Shown: positions 16,148 to 25,397 of the stretch, piece by piece
Layout of the letters: every line of letters begins with the position of its first letter
Position numbering within the stretch: position 1 is the first letter of the stretch
DNA from: Azospirillum brasilense
GTDB lineage: Bacteria; Pseudomonadota; Alphaproteobacteria; Azospirillales; Azospirillaceae
Length of the DNA stretch: 64,000 nucleotides
Assembly: GCF_005222205.1 (NCBI RefSeq)
Contig: NZ_CP032347.1
Coordinates: 779,475-843,474, forward strand
Direction: 5' to 3'
The notes under the pieces: generated by a model
Told to the model about the DNA's origin: nothing
Database searches by the model: none
What the model saw: the letters and a program-made list of their open reading frames with translations, nothing else
Program-made: the position numbers and the translations under genes

Positions 16148-17032
16148 GTGACCTTCGATATTGGCCCCAATGCCGCGGATGGCGCCGGATCGGCGCCGGG
16201 CGGCGGCACGATCCTTCTGCTGGGTGCCGGACGCATGGGCGGCGCCATGCTGCGCGGCTGGCTGGCGCAGGGCGTGCCGGCCGCCGCCATTGCGGTCGCC
16301 GACCCCAACCCCGCGCCGGATCTGGTCGAACTGGCCGCGCGGACCGGCGTCCGCGTGAATCCGGCGGACGGCGCCACGGTCGATACCGCCCCAGTCGATA
16401 CCCTGGTGGTCGCGGTCAAGCCGCAGATGGTGGAGAGCGCCGCGACGGGCGTGCAGGCGATGCTGGCGCCGCACACGCTGGTGCTGTCGATCATGGCGGG
16501 CAAGACGCTGGCCGACCTGCGCCGCCTGTTCCCGGCGGCGGGCAGCGTGGTGCGGGCGATGCCGAACCTTCCGGCTGCGGTCGGCCGCGGCGCCACCGTC
16601 GCGGTCGCCGAAGCGGGCTGTCCGGCGGATCGCAAGGAGCGCGCCGCTTCCCTGCTGACCGCGGTGGGAAGCCTGGAATGGCTGGCCGACGAGGCGCTGG
16701 TCGACGCCGCCACGGCGCTGTCCGGCTCCGGCCCCGCCTATGTCTTCTACCTCGTGGAGTGCCTGACCCGCGCCGGGGTGGAGGTGGGGCTGCCCGCCGA
16801 CGTGTCGGAGCGGCTGGCCCGCGCCACGGTCGAGGGGGCAGGGGCGCTGATGGGCGCCACCGGCCAGCCGGCGGCCGAACTGCGGGCCGGCGTGACCTCC
16901 CCCGGCGGGACCACGGCGGCCGGCCTTTCCAAGCTGATGGCCGATGACCACCTCCAGAATCTGTTGAACGCGACCCTGCGCGCGGCGGCCCAACGCGCCG
17001 CCGAACTGGGCGGAACCGGCCCGAAGGCCTGA
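16148..17032 (+). CDS. proC: Pyrroline-5-carboxylate reductase
   Basis: Cytosolic NAD(P)H-dependent enzyme making proline from pyrroline-5-carboxylate. The N-terminal Rossmann motif is ILLLGAGRMGGAML, and the C-terminal family signature ALSGSGPAYVF and the PGGTTAAGL block are intact. The product is about 294 residues from the GTG at 16148, which has a GGGTGAG ribosome site nine bases upstream; a TTG at 16127 and a GTG at 16136 are also possible, so the first few residues are uncertain. The gene is divergent from the Lrp-type regulator and 82 bases upstream of putA, an arrangement that places proline synthesis and proline breakdown side by side. Confidence 0.93.
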   Translation: MTFDIGPNAADGAGSAPGGGTILLLGAGRMGGAMLRGWLAQGVPAAAIAVADPNPAPDLVELAARTGVRVNPADGATVDTAPVDTLVVAVKPQMVESAATGVQAMLAPHTLVLSIMAGKTLADLRRLFPAAGSVVRAMPNLPAAVGRGATVAVAEAGCPADRKERAASLLTAVGSLEWLADEALVDAATALSGSGPAYVFYLVECLTRAGVEVGLPADVSERLARATVEGAGALMGATGQPAAELRAGVTSPGGTTAAGLSKLMADDHLQNLLNATLRAAAQRAAELGGTGPKA

Positions 17033-17114
17033 CCCGAAAGCCTGAGAAGCACACCCCTTTTCACCATCAGGAACCGGCTCGCCCCCGGCCTGCGGATTCG
17101 AGCGGACGACACCG

Positions 17115-20100
17115 ATGAACAGCATGACCAACCCGACCGCCACCCGGGCCGCCACCCGGACCGCCACCCCGTCCGCCGCCTCCGGCCGCGCGGCGCCGTT
17201 CGCGGACTTCGCGCCGCCCATCCGTCCGGCGACCGAGCTGCGCGCCGCGATCACCGCCGCCTACCGCCGGCCCGAGCCGGAATGCCTGCCCTTCCTGTTC
17301 GAGCAGGCGTCGCTGCCGCCCGGCGTCATCACCGCGGCGGCGGCCACCGCCCGCAAGCTGATCACCGCCCTGCGCGCCAAGCCGCGGGGCCGCGGCGTCG
17401 AGGGGCTGATCCACGAATACAGCCTGTCGAGCCAGGAAGGCATGGCGCTGATGTGCCTGGCGGAGGCGCTGCTGCGCATCCCCGACCACGCCACGCGCGA
17501 CGCGCTGATCCGTGACAAGATCGCCGGCGGCGACTGGCAGGCGCATCTCGGCAAGGGCGGCTCGATGTTCGTCAACGCCGCCACCTGGGGCCTGCTGATC
17601 ACCGGCAAGCTGACCTCGGCGGGCGGCGAGCAGGCGCTGTCCTCCGCCCTGACGCGCCTGATCGCGCGCGGCGGCGAGCCGCTGATCCGCCGCGGCGTCG
17701 ATTTCGCCATGCGCATGATGGGCGAGCAGTTCGTCACCGGCCAGACCATCCAGGAGGCGCTGACCAACGCCCGCCCGATGGAGGCCGAGGGCTTCCGCTA
17801 CTCCTACGACATGCTGGGCGAGGCGGCGCTGACGGCGGAGGACGCCGCGCGCTACTACGCCGACTACGAGAACGCCATCCACGCCATCGGCAAGGCGTCG
17901 GCGGGGCGCGGCGTCTATGAGGGGCCGGGCATCTCCATCAAGCTGTCGGCGATCCACCCGCGCTATTCGCGCGCCCAGGCCGACCGGGTGATGGACGAGC
18001 TGCTGCCGCGCGTGAAGGCGCTGGCGCTGCTCGCCAAGGGCTACGACATCGGCCTGAACATCGACGCCGAGGAGGCCGACCGGCTGGAGCTGTCGCTCGA
18101 CCTGATGGAATCGCTGTGCTTCGACCCGGATCTGGCGGGCTGGAACGGCATCGGCTTCGTCGTCCAGGCCTACGGCAAGCGCTGCCCCTACGTCATCGAC
18201 TTCCTGGTCGATCTGGCGCGGCGCAGCGGCCACCGGCTGATGATCCGTCTGGTCAAGGGCGCCTATTGGGACAGCGAGATCAAGCGCGCCCAGCTCGACG
18301 GGCTGCCCGACTTCCCGGTCTACACGCGCAAGGTCTACACCGACGTCTCCTACGTCGCCTGCGCCCGCAAGCTGCTGGCCGCCCCGGACGCGGTGTTCCC
18401 GCAGTTCGCCACCCACAACGCCCAGACGCTCGCCACCATCTACGAGATGGCCGGCAACGACTTCCAGGTCGGCAAGTACGAGTTCCAGTGCCTGCACGGC
18501 ATGGGCGAGCCGCTCTACAAGGAGGTCGTCGGCCCGCTGAAGCGGCCCTGCCGCATCTACGCGCCGGTCGGCACGCACGAGACGCTGCTGGCCTATCTGG
18601 TCCGCCGCCTGCTGGAGAACGGGGCCAACAGCTCCTTCGTCAACCGCATCGCCGACCCGGCGGTCCCGGTGGACGAGTTGGTCGCCGATCCGGTGGCGGT
18701 CGCCAGGGCCATCGCCCCGGTTGGCGCGCCGCACGCGCTGATCGCCCTGCCGCGGAACCTCTACGCGCCGGAGCGGGCGAACTCCGCCGGCATCGACCTG
18801 TCCGACGAGACGGAGCTGGCCCGCCTGTCCGCCGCCCTGTTGGCCAGCGCCGACATGACCTGGACCGCGGCACCGCTGCTGGCCGACGGCGAGCGGGCGG
18901 GGCAGGCCCAGCCGGTGCGCAACCCCGCCGACCGCCGCGACGTGGTCGGCTCGGTGACCGAGGCGAGCGAGGCCCTGGTGGCGGAGTCCTTCGGCCACGC
19001 CGTCGCGGCGGCGTCCGTCTGGGCCGCCACCCCGCCGGAGGAGCGCGCCGCCTGCCTGTTCCGCGCCGCCGACACGATGCAGGAGCGGATGCCGACCCTG
19101 CTCGGCCTGATCGTCCGCGAGGCCGGCAAGTCGCTGCCCAACGCCATCGCCGAGGTGCGGGAGGCCATCGACTTCCTGCGCTATTACGGGGCGCAGGCGC
19201 GCGACCGCTTCGACAACGCCACCCACCGCCCGCTGGGGCCGGTGGTCTGCATCAGCCCGTGGAACTTCCCGCTGGCCATCTTCTCCGGCCAGATCGCCGC
19301 GGCGCTGGCCGCCGGCAACCCGGTGCTGGCGAAGCCGGCCGAGGAAACCCCGCTGATCGCCGCCGAGGCCGTGCGCATCCTGCACGCGGCGGGCATCCCC
19401 GCCGGCGCGCTCCAGCTTCTCCCCGGCGCGGGGGAGGTCGGCGCCGCCCTGGTCGGGAACGAGGCGGTGCGCGGGGTGATGTTCACCGGCTCCACCGAGG
19501 TGGCGCGGCTGATCCAGCGCCAGCTCGCCGGGCGCCTGCTGCCGGACGGCGGGCCGATCCCGCTGATCGCCGAGACCGGCGGCCAGAACGCCATGATCGT
19601 GGACAGCTCCGCCCTGGCCGAGCAGGTGGTGGGCGACGTGATCGCGTCGGCCTTCGACAGCGCCGGCCAGCGCTGCTCCGCCCTGCGCATCCTCTGCCTG
19701 CAGGAGGACGTGGCCGACCGCACGCTCGCCATGCTGAAGGGCGCCATGCGGGAGCTGCGCATCGGCAACCCGGACCGGCTGGCCGTCGATGTCGGTCCGG
19801 TCATCAGCGAGGAGGCCCGCGCCACCATCACCGGCCACATCGAGGCGATGCGCGCCAAAGGCCGCAATGTGGAGTTCCTGCCGCTGCCCGCCGAGACGGC
19901 GGAGGGCACCTTCGTCGCCCCGACCGTGATCGAGATCGGCGGCATCCATGAGCTTGAGCGGGAGGTCTTCGGCCCGGTCCTGCACGTCGTCCGCTTCCAC
20001 CGCGACGATCTGGACGCCCTGGTCGACTCCATCAACGCGACCGGCTACGGCCTGACCTTCGGCCTGCACACCCGCATCGACGCGACCATCGAGCGGGTCA

Positions 20101-20855
20101 CCGAGCGGATCGGCGCCGGCAACGTCTACGTCAACCGCAACACCATCGGCGCGGTGGTCGGGGTGCAGCCCTTCGGCGGCCACGGCCTGTCGGGCACCGG
20201 CCCCAAGGCGGGCGGTCCGCTCTACCTCTCCCGCCTGCTCAGCCGCCGCCCCAAGGGCTGGCTGGAGTTCCGCGGGCCGGACGCGGCGCGCGCGGCGGGG
20301 CTGGCCTACGGCGAGTGGCTGCGCACCAAGGGCTTCACGGCGGAGGCGTCGCGCTGCGCCGGCTATGCGGCGCGCAGCGCCATCGGCGGCGGCGCGGAGC
20401 TGAACGGCCCGGTGGGCGAGCGCAACCTCTATGAGCTGCACGGGCGGGGCCGCGTCCTGCTTCTGCCGCAGACGCGGACGGGCCTGCTGCTCCAGCTCGG
20501 CGCGGTCCTGGCGACGGGCAACAGCGCGGCGGTGGACGCCCCGCCGGACTTGGCCGAGCTGCTGCGCGGCCTGCCCCCGGCGCTGGCCGCGCGGGTGCGG
20601 ACCACGGCGGATTGGCGCGACGTCGGGCCGCTCGCCGCGGTCCTGGTGGAGGGCGACCGCGAGCGCGTGACCGCCGTCAACCGGCGCGTCGCGGAGCTGC
20701 CCGGCCCGATCCTGCTGGTTCAGGCGGCGACCGCCGAGGCTTTGGCGGCGGGGCGGGGCGAGGGCTACGACCTCGACCTGCTGCTGAACGAGCGGTCGGT
20801 CAGCGTCAACACCGCGGCGGCCGGCGGCAACGCCAGCCTCGTCGCCATGAGCTAA
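17115..20855 (+). CDS. putA: Bifunctional proline dehydrogenase / L-glutamate gamma-semialdehyde dehydrogenase
   Basis: A 1246-residue two-step enzyme oxidising proline to glutamate. The FAD-dependent proline dehydrogenase barrel covers about residues 180-500 (GISIKLSAIHPRY, LMIRLVKGAYWD, FATHNAQT, EFQCLHGMGE). The aldehyde dehydrogenase domain covers about 560-1060, with E820 in LIAETGGQNAMIV and the catalytic C854 in SAGQRCSALR. A C-terminal trailing domain follows. The ribbon-helix-helix DNA-binding domain of enterobacterial PutA (about 1320 residues) is absent, so this is a non-autoregulating type B-like PutA, and control likely comes from the divergent Lrp-type gene. The ATG has only a weak ribosome site. 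Confidence 0.97.
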   Translation: MNSMTNPTATRAATRTATPSAASGRAAPFADFAPPIRPATELRAAITAAYRRPEPECLPFLFEQASLPPGVITAAAATARKLITALRAKPRGRGVEGLIHEYSLSSQEGMALMCLAEALLRIPDHATRDALIRDKIAGGDWQAHLGKGGSMFVNAATWGLLITGKLTSAGGEQALSSALTRLIARGGEPLIRRGVDFAMRMMGEQFVTGQTIQEALTNARPMEAEGFRYSYDMLGEAALTAEDAARYYADYENAIHAIGKASAGRGVYEGPGISIKLSAIHPRYSRAQADRVMDELLPRVKALALLAKGYDIGLNIDAEEADRLELSLDLMESLCFDPDLAGWNGIGFVVQAYGKRCPYVIDFLVDLARRSGHRLMIRLVKGAYWDSEIKRAQLDGLPDFPVYTRKVYTDVSYVACARKLLAAPDAVFPQFATHNAQTLATIYEMAGNDFQVGKYEFQCLHGMGEPLYKEVVGPLKRPCRIYAPVGTHETLLAYLVRRLLENGANSSFVNRIADPAVPVDELVADPVAVARAIAPVGAPHALIALPRNLYAPERANSAGIDLSDETELARLSAALLASADMTWTAAPLLADGERAGQAQPVRNPADRRDVVGSVTEASEALVAESFGHAVAAASVWAATPPEERAACLFRAADTMQERMPTLLGLIVREAGKSLPNAIAEVREAIDFLRYYGAQARDRFDNATHRPLGPVVCISPWNFPLAIFSGQIAAALAAGNPVLAKPAEETPLIAAEAVRILHAAGIPAGALQLLPGAGEVGAALVGNEAVRGVMFTGSTEVARLIQRQLAGRLLPDGGPIPLIAETGGQNAMIVDSSALAEQVVGDVIASAFDSAGQRCSALRILCLQEDVADRTLAMLKGAMRELRIGNPDRLAVDVGPVISEEARATITGHIEAMRAKGRNVEFLPLPAETAEGTFVAPTVIEIGGIHELEREVFGPVLHVVRFHRDDLDALVDSINATGYGLTFGLHTRIDATIERVTERIGAGNVYVNRNTIGAVVGVQPFGGHGLSGTGPKAGGPLYLSRLLSRRPKGWLEFRGPDAARAAGLAYGEWLRTKGFTAEASRCAGYAARSAIGGGAELNGPVGERNLYELHGRGRVLLLPQTRTGLLLQLGAVLATGNSAAVDAPPDLAELLRGLPPALAARVRTTADWRDVGPLAAVLVEGDRERVTAVNRRVAELPGPILLVQAATAEALAAGRGEGYDLDLLLNERSVSVNTAAAGGNASLVAMS

Positions 20856-20902
20856 CCTGGGAGCTGACGGCTTCGAACGGGTCGGGGTGGGCGGCGCGCC
20901 GC

Positions 20903-21091
20903 CTACCCCGCAACCTCGTGTTCAATCACCAGCTCTTCGTCGTCGATGCGCAGGAAGGATCCGACCTCCAGATCGCCACGCGCGATGGCGTCGTTGATGA
21001 TGATCTGCGCCTCCGCGAGTGTGATCGTCCGGTCGTCAAAGAAAACCGGCCCGTCGGCGTGGCGGATGATCCTGAACGTTGCGGTGGTCAT
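20903..21091 (-). CDS. Small conserved-looking acidic protein (62 aa), unknown function
   Basis: A 62-residue soluble protein, MTTATFRIIRHADGPVFFDD..., with a hydrophobic helix AEAQIIINDAIARG and an acidic end (DDEELVIEHEV). AAAGGAG lies nine bases before the ATG at 21091, so this start is chosen over a longer frame. It converges on putA, with 47 bases between stops. No family recognised. Confidence 0.6.
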   Translation of the reverse strand: MTTATFRIIRHADGPVFFDDRTITLAEAQIIINDAIARGDLEVGSFLRIDDEELVIEHEVAG

Positions 21092-21302
21092 CCGGGTATT
21101 CTCCTTTGGCAATGCCCTTTGGTTAACCGGTGCGCGGCCCATTCGTCGCGAATCCCCCGATGCTCCCGCAGCGGAGCGGGCATGGAACGAAACACGAGGT
21201 GCGTCAATGGTCGGAATGTTCTATTTGCGGATAGTTGACCGAACGCGAACCAACGGGTAGCCAGGAGGTTGGGGGCACCGCAGCGCAAGGAGGATCATCA
21301 GG

Positions 21303-22343
21303 GTGAAAGACGACGCCGAACTCATCCGCCATCCGTTTTCCGAAGCACCGGACAATGGAACGGTCCGGGAGGTGGCGCCGGGTGTGCTGTGGCTGCGCCT
21401 GCCGCTGCCCTACGCGCTGGACCACGTCAACCTCTACCTCTTCGAGGAAGGGGACGGCTGGGCGCTGTTCGACACCGGGCTGGGCGACGACGTCAGCCGC
21501 GACTGCTGGGACCGGCTGCTGCGCGGCCCGCTGGGCGGCAAGCCGATCGTCCGGCTGGTGGTCAGCCACTTCCACCCCGACCATGTCGGTCTGGCCGGCT
21601 GGCTGCACGAGCGTTTCGCCCCGCCGCTGCACATGACCCAGAGCGAGTATTACTACGCCAAGCTTCTGCAACAAGGGCGCGATCCCCAGACGCTGGAGGC
21701 GCAGGAGACCTTCTACCAGACCGGGGGCCTGTCGCCCGACGAGATCCAGCAGATGCTCGGCCGCGGCCTCAGCTACCTGAACCGCACGACCGGGCTCGCC
21801 CCCAGCTTCGAGCGGATGATTCCCGGCCAGACCCTGCGGCTGGGCGAACGCGACTGGCGCATCCTGACCGGCGGCGGCCATTCGCCGGAGCAGGCGATGC
21901 TCTATTGCGCCGCCGACCGGCTGTTCCTCGCCGCCGATCAGGTCATCGCGCGCATCTCCCCCAACGTCAGCGTCTCGGCGATGCAGCCCAAGGCCGACCC
22001 GCTGGGGCTCTACCTCTCGTCGTTGGCGGCGATCCGCGAGGAGGTGGCGGCGGACTCGCTGGTCCTGTCCGGCCACAGGCTGCCCTTCTACGGCCTTGAC
22101 CACCGCACCCGCGCGCTGGAGGCCCACCACGCCGACCGCTGCGCGCAGATCGCCGAGGCCTGCCGCGCCAAGCCGCTGAGCTGCGCGGAGCTGGTGCCGG
22201 TGCTGTTCCGCCGCGCGCTGGATTCCCACCAGCTGAGCTTCGCCTTCGGCGAGGCGCTGGCCCACATCAACCACATGGTCGGGCGGGGGGAATTGCGCGC
22301 CGAGACGCGCGCCGACGGGGTGCTGGCCTACCACAGCGCCTGA
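21303..22343 (+). CDS. MBL-fold metallo-hydrolase
   Basis: A 346-residue metallo-beta-lactamase-fold enzyme. The metal motif HFHPDH is at residues 89-94, a further His lies in GGGHSPEQAML near 186 and an Asp in FLAADQVI near 207, with GHRLP near 256 as the last ligand. The C-terminal part (HHADRCAQIAEACRAKPLSCAEL onward) is the winged-helix tail seen in LACTB2-like and related hydrolases. Substrate unknown; a thioester or glyoxalase II-like activity is possible. The start is GTG, supported by AGGAGG ten bases upstream. It stands alone, transcribed away from the small acidic-protein gene. Confidence 0.85.
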   Translation: MKDDAELIRHPFSEAPDNGTVREVAPGVLWLRLPLPYALDHVNLYLFEEGDGWALFDTGLGDDVSRDCWDRLLRGPLGGKPIVRLVVSHFHPDHVGLAGWLHERFAPPLHMTQSEYYYAKLLQQGRDPQTLEAQETFYQTGGLSPDEIQQMLGRGLSYLNRTTGLAPSFERMIPGQTLRLGERDWRILTGGGHSPEQAMLYCAADRLFLAADQVIARISPNVSVSAMQPKADPLGLYLSSLAAIREEVAADSLVLSGHRLPFYGLDHRTRALEAHHADRCAQIAEACRAKPLSCAELVPVLFRRALDSHQLSFAFGEALAHINHMVGRGELRAETRADGVLAYHSA

Positions 22344-22359
22344 TCCATCGGGTGGCGCC

Positions 22360-23067
22360 TCAGCGGCAGACGCGGTACGGCCCCATGTCGAGGTGGAAGT
22401 GGTCGCGGTGGGCCTCGTTGTAGTCGGGGCCCAGCACCGCGCGGAAGACCTCGCAGGCGCCGTCGCGGACCTCGCGCAGGAAGGCCCCCTTCCGTCCGTC
22501 TGCCGGACTCCAGTCGCCGGGCAGGGCGATGGTGGTGCCGTCGGCCAGAGTGAAGCCGGCGATGTCGAGGGCGTTGGCGGTGGCGTGCTCGCTGCGGCGC
22601 CCCTCCGCCCGGCCGTAGACGTTGCGGCAGGCGTAGCTCCCCAGATGCCGGACCCGCGTCACCCGCTGCCCGAAATGCCGCTGCGCCGCGGGCTGGAGCG
22701 TGTGCGTCTCGAACAGCATCCAGGCGGCGGCGAGCGGGCAGGTGACGGTGAAGCCGCTGTTGAAGGCCACCGCCGAGCGGCTGACCTGCACCGCGTCGGT
22801 CAGGCCGCAGTCGGGACCGGTCTGCCGGTCGGGCACCGCGCTGAAGCGCAGGCCCGCGGCGCCCAGAACGGCGTGGCACTGCCGGGGGGCGCCGTCCAGC
22901 CGGGACAGCTTGAGGCGGGTCAGCAGATTCGGGGCCTCCGCGATGTCCAGCGGCGCCCAGGGGTCGTAGCGGGGTGGAACCGTGACCATGCCCGTTCCCA
23001 CCATCGCCGCCCCGCTTATGGCGGCCAGAAGCAGCAGGGCCGACGCCCAGCGCAAGAACCGTCCCAT
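22360..23067 (-). CDS. Extensin-like family protein, periplasmic
   Basis: A 235-residue protein with an N-terminal membrane anchor or signal (FLRWASALLLLAAISGAAMVG) and the extensin-like C-terminal domain: CRNVYGR, SEHATANALDIAGF and HRDHFHLDMGPY. The conserved His/Asp/His pattern resembles LAS-type peptidoglycan peptidases, so a cell-wall role in the periplasm is likely but unproven. Cysteines near CHAVLG, DCGLT, VTCPL, YACRN, ACEVF and the terminal YRVCR could form disulfides. The start at 23067 is selected because it begins the signal segment. It converges with the MBL gene, 16 bases apart. Confidence 0.82.
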   Translation of the reverse strand: MGRFLRWASALLLLAAISGAAMVGTGMVTVPPRYDPWAPLDIAEAPNLLTRLKLSRLDGAPRQCHAVLGAAGLRFSAVPDRQTGPDCGLTDAVQVSRSAVAFNSGFTVTCPLAAAWMLFETHTLQPAAQRHFGQRVTRVRHLGSYACRNVYGRAEGRRSEHATANALDIAGFTLADGTTIALPGDWSPADGRKGAFLREVRDGACEVFRAVLGPDYNEAHRDHFHLDMGPYRVCR

Positions 23068-23285
23068 GCGTCTGCCAGATCTCCCCGTTGCGGCACCCCA
23101 GGCTGAACAGCGGGAACGGTCGCGTGGTTCGTTCCGGATCACATTCCCCCTAATTGCTTATGAACCGGCGGTGGGGGCGGCCTGTTGTCCAAGCGGCGGT
23201 TCATCCGTTCGTGCAATTGGACGGAGCGTGACTTCCATGCCACAGTTCCAGCGTTACCCTTCGTCACGCGGTGAGGGAGAGTCCG

Positions 23286-23594
23286 ATGTCCGATGCACAT
23301 GATGAAGTCCTGGCCATGCAGGGCCGGACCGAACGCGCGAATTCCACGATCCCGCTCACCGCTTCCTCCGCGCTGGCCTCCGCCGCCGCGCTGTTCCGGA
23401 AGATCGAAACGCCCCCGCCTCCGTCCCCGCCCGCCGAGGAGTGGATCGTCGGCGACGCCGGGGCCTTCGGCATCGGCGCCTACGGCCGTCTGCCCGCCGC
23501 GGCCCCCGCGGCGACGGTGGCGCCGGAGCTTCTGGCGCGGCGGGAGCTGGCGGCACGGCTCGATGGCGGGATGGCCGAGGACACCGCCGGCTGA
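23286..23594 (+). CDS. Small hypothetical protein (102 aa)
   Basis: A 102-residue frame starting MSDAHDEVLAMQG with a GGGAGAG ribosome site seven bases upstream. The middle is proline-rich (PPPPSPPAEEW) and the ends are Ala-rich; no domain is recognised. It converges with the zinc-binding-type gene that ends at 23611. High GC makes chance open frames common here, so confidence is moderate. Confidence 0.4.
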   Translation: MSDAHDEVLAMQGRTERANSTIPLTASSALASAAALFRKIETPPPPSPPAEEWIVGDAGAFGIGAYGRLPAAAPAATVAPELLARRELAARLDGGMAEDTAG

Positions 23595-23610
23595 GGGCAG
23601 GAGCGTCGGC

Positions 23611-24042
23611 TCAGCCGTCCTTGCGGTATAGGGCGACCAGCGCCGTGAGGACGGCCGGATCGTCGTAGCGGCCCAGGAACAGGTCGCCGATGGCCCGGCG
23701 CAGCAGGATGCTGATCCGGGCGCGGGCGCGGCCATGGACGGCGCCCTCCAGCCGGCGGCAGCGGTTGCACAGCAGGCGGACCCGCTCGACGGCCGAGCGG
23801 GTGATGCGCAGCGCCTCGACGCTGACCAGGATGTCGGTGGTGGCGGCGTATTCGGCGGCCTCCGGCCAGGGCACGCGGCGCCCGCGGCCGTCCCGCCACG
23901 TCTCGTCCGCCCCATCATACCAGCGCCCGTCGGGCAGGCAGCGCACAACGACCCCGTCGGGCCGCCCGCAGCAGCGGCAGCGCAGGTTTCCCGAGGTCTC
24001 CCCCACACGCACCGGGTCGAGATAGGGCGCACGGATCTGCAT
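23611..24042 (-). CDS. Hypothetical protein with a four-cysteine zinc-ribbon-like pattern
   Basis: A 143-residue protein starting MQIRAPYLDP. It has cysteine pairs CRCC near residue 22 and CNRC near 90, with one more Cys in VVRCLPDG, suggesting a structural metal site. The rest is basic and helical (AVERVRLL, RARARISILLRRAIGDLF). GGGAG lies four bases before this ATG; in-frame alternatives at 24075 (ATG) and 24108 (TTG) would add 11 or 22 residues. No family recognised. Confidence 0.5.
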   Translation of the reverse strand: MQIRAPYLDPVRVGETSGNLRCRCCGRPDGVVVRCLPDGRWYDGADETWRDGRGRRVPWPEAAEYAATTDILVSVEALRITRSAVERVRLLCNRCRRLEGAVHGRARARISILLRRAIGDLFLGRYDDPAVLTALVALYRKDG

Positions 24043-24181
24043 CCGGCTCCCGGAGCGTGTCTGCCTGCCCCGCATCGGCTGTTCCAGTTCCCGTCTTGAA
24101 ATCCCCAACCGGGGGGAGGTCCCCGGCGGAACGGGGACGATGGCACGGAACGGCCGGTTCCGCGCGTGACTTCTGCGCGGA

Positions 24182-24517
24182 TCAGGCCGCGAAGGGCATC
24201 AGGAACAATGTGACCGAGGCCAGCGTGAAGGCGGCCATGGAGCGGCGCCCCACGGCGACGGCGGCCTCGTCCTGCCCGCTCTCCTCCAGGCGCAGCGCCA
24301 GGAAGCCCTGGGCCATGCCCGACGCGAAGGTGATGATGTGGATGATCGCGAGGCCGGGCAGCGCGTCCAGCCCCAGCAGCAGGGTGACCGCGCCCAGCAC
24401 CATGCCGTTGAAGGCGGCCTGCCGCAGGATCGGCTCCCAATGCTCGCGGGCGACGAAGGTTTCGACCATGTCCAGCGGATGGCCGTTCCGCTCGTCCGGA
24501 TCGGTGTACAGGCTCAT
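24182..24517 (-). CDS. Small integral membrane protein (111 aa) downstream of the sigma/anti-sigma pair
   Basis: A 111-residue protein with a charged N-terminus followed by two close membrane segments (about residues 36-72) and a third at 92-111. It lies 58 bases after the anti-sigma gene on the same strand, so it may belong to the same transcript and to the sigma factor regulon. No family recognised. Confidence 0.6.
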   Translation of the reverse strand: MSLYTDPDERNGHPLDMVETFVAREHWEPILRQAAFNGMVLGAVTLLLGLDALPGLAIIHIITFASGMAQGFLALRLEESGQDEAAVAVGRRSMAAFTLASVTLFLMPFAA

Positions 24518-24575
24518 GGCTGGGCTCCACAGGCTTGGTGGGGCTCCGCCCGATGGCTACCAGGGCGGTGCGGTG

Positions 24576-25394
24576 TCAGGATCGGCGGATGCTGTCCGCC
24601 ATCTTTTTGGCGACGGTCAGCAGGTCGCCGTCGGCCTTGTTGCCGGTGACGGTGTAGGCGACCAGCCCGGCTCGCCAGTAGACGAGCCGCAGGCTGTCCT
24701 GCACGACGGTGTGCAGGGTGCCGTCCTGCGCCGGACCTCCGGACGCGACGAACAGGGTCAGCAGTTCGCCGTCCGGTTCCCTGTAGAGAAACTGGAGAGC
24801 GGTGCCATGGTTCCATGGCACGATGCTGGCCCGGATCAGGGTCAGTTCCGGACCGATGGCGGGGAGCGCCACCGTCATGCCGCGGCCCTCCGGCAGCGGC
24901 ACCTGGGCGGTCTGCGCCGGAACCGGCGTGACGTTCGTCTGGGGCGGCGACGGCTGCAGCGTGTTGAGCGCGACGGCCTTGGAATGCGCGTCCGCCGCCT
25001 CGTCCGCGAAGGCGGGGACATCATCGACCGCGCCGGCCAACTGCGGTCCGGCAGCCCCGCCCGACTGCACCCACACGGTCAGGCTCCATCCCCCCATGAC
25101 CAGCAGCATCGCGGCGGCCAGCGGGGCGACCCGCCGGGAGAAACGGTCCATGTCCAGACGCCAGCGCAGGCGCCCGGCCAGCGTTTCGGTCTCCCGCACC
25201 GAGACGGCGGCCATCATGTCCAGCCCAAGCCTCAGCATCTCCTGCTGGTGCCGATACTCGTCGAGCTTGGCGGCCAGGGCCGGGTTGGCGGCCAACTGCG
25301 CTTCGAAGGCGGCGCGGCGGGCCGGCTCCATCTCGCCGTCCATGTAGAGATGGAGGTCGGCGTCCTGGTTGAGGCTGATGGGATCACCGCCCAT
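24576..25394 (-). CDS. Anti-sigma factor, single-pass membrane protein
   Basis: A 272-residue protein. The N-terminal cytoplasmic part (DLHLYMDGEMEPARRAAFEAQL, within residues 12-35) is the classic anti-sigma helix layout without the HxxxCxxC zinc motif. One membrane segment follows at about 92-110 (APLAAAMLLVMGGWSLTVW) and then a periplasmic domain of about 160 residues. It should hold the adjacent ECF sigma factor inactive until an envelope signal triggers release. The gene begins three bases after the sigma factor stop, with GGTGAG upstream, so the two are co-translated. Confidence 0.85.
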   Translation of the reverse strand: MGGDPISLNQDADLHLYMDGEMEPARRAAFEAQLAANPALAAKLDEYRHQQEMLRLGLDMMAAVSVRETETLAGRLRWRLDMDRFSRRVAPLAAAMLLVMGGWSLTVWVQSGGAAGPQLAGAVDDVPAFADEAADAHSKAVALNTLQPSPPQTNVTPVPAQTAQVPLPEGRGMTVALPAIGPELTLIRASIVPWNHGTALQFLYREPDGELLTLFVASGGPAQDGTLHTVVQDSLRLVYWRAGLVAYTVTGNKADGDLLTVAKKMADSIRRS

Positions 25395-25397
25395 GAC

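Noticed and set aside
17067..20441. Minus-strand open frame of 1124 codons
   Set aside because: Antisense shadow of putA; composition is dominated by R, A, G, H and Q repeats without domains.
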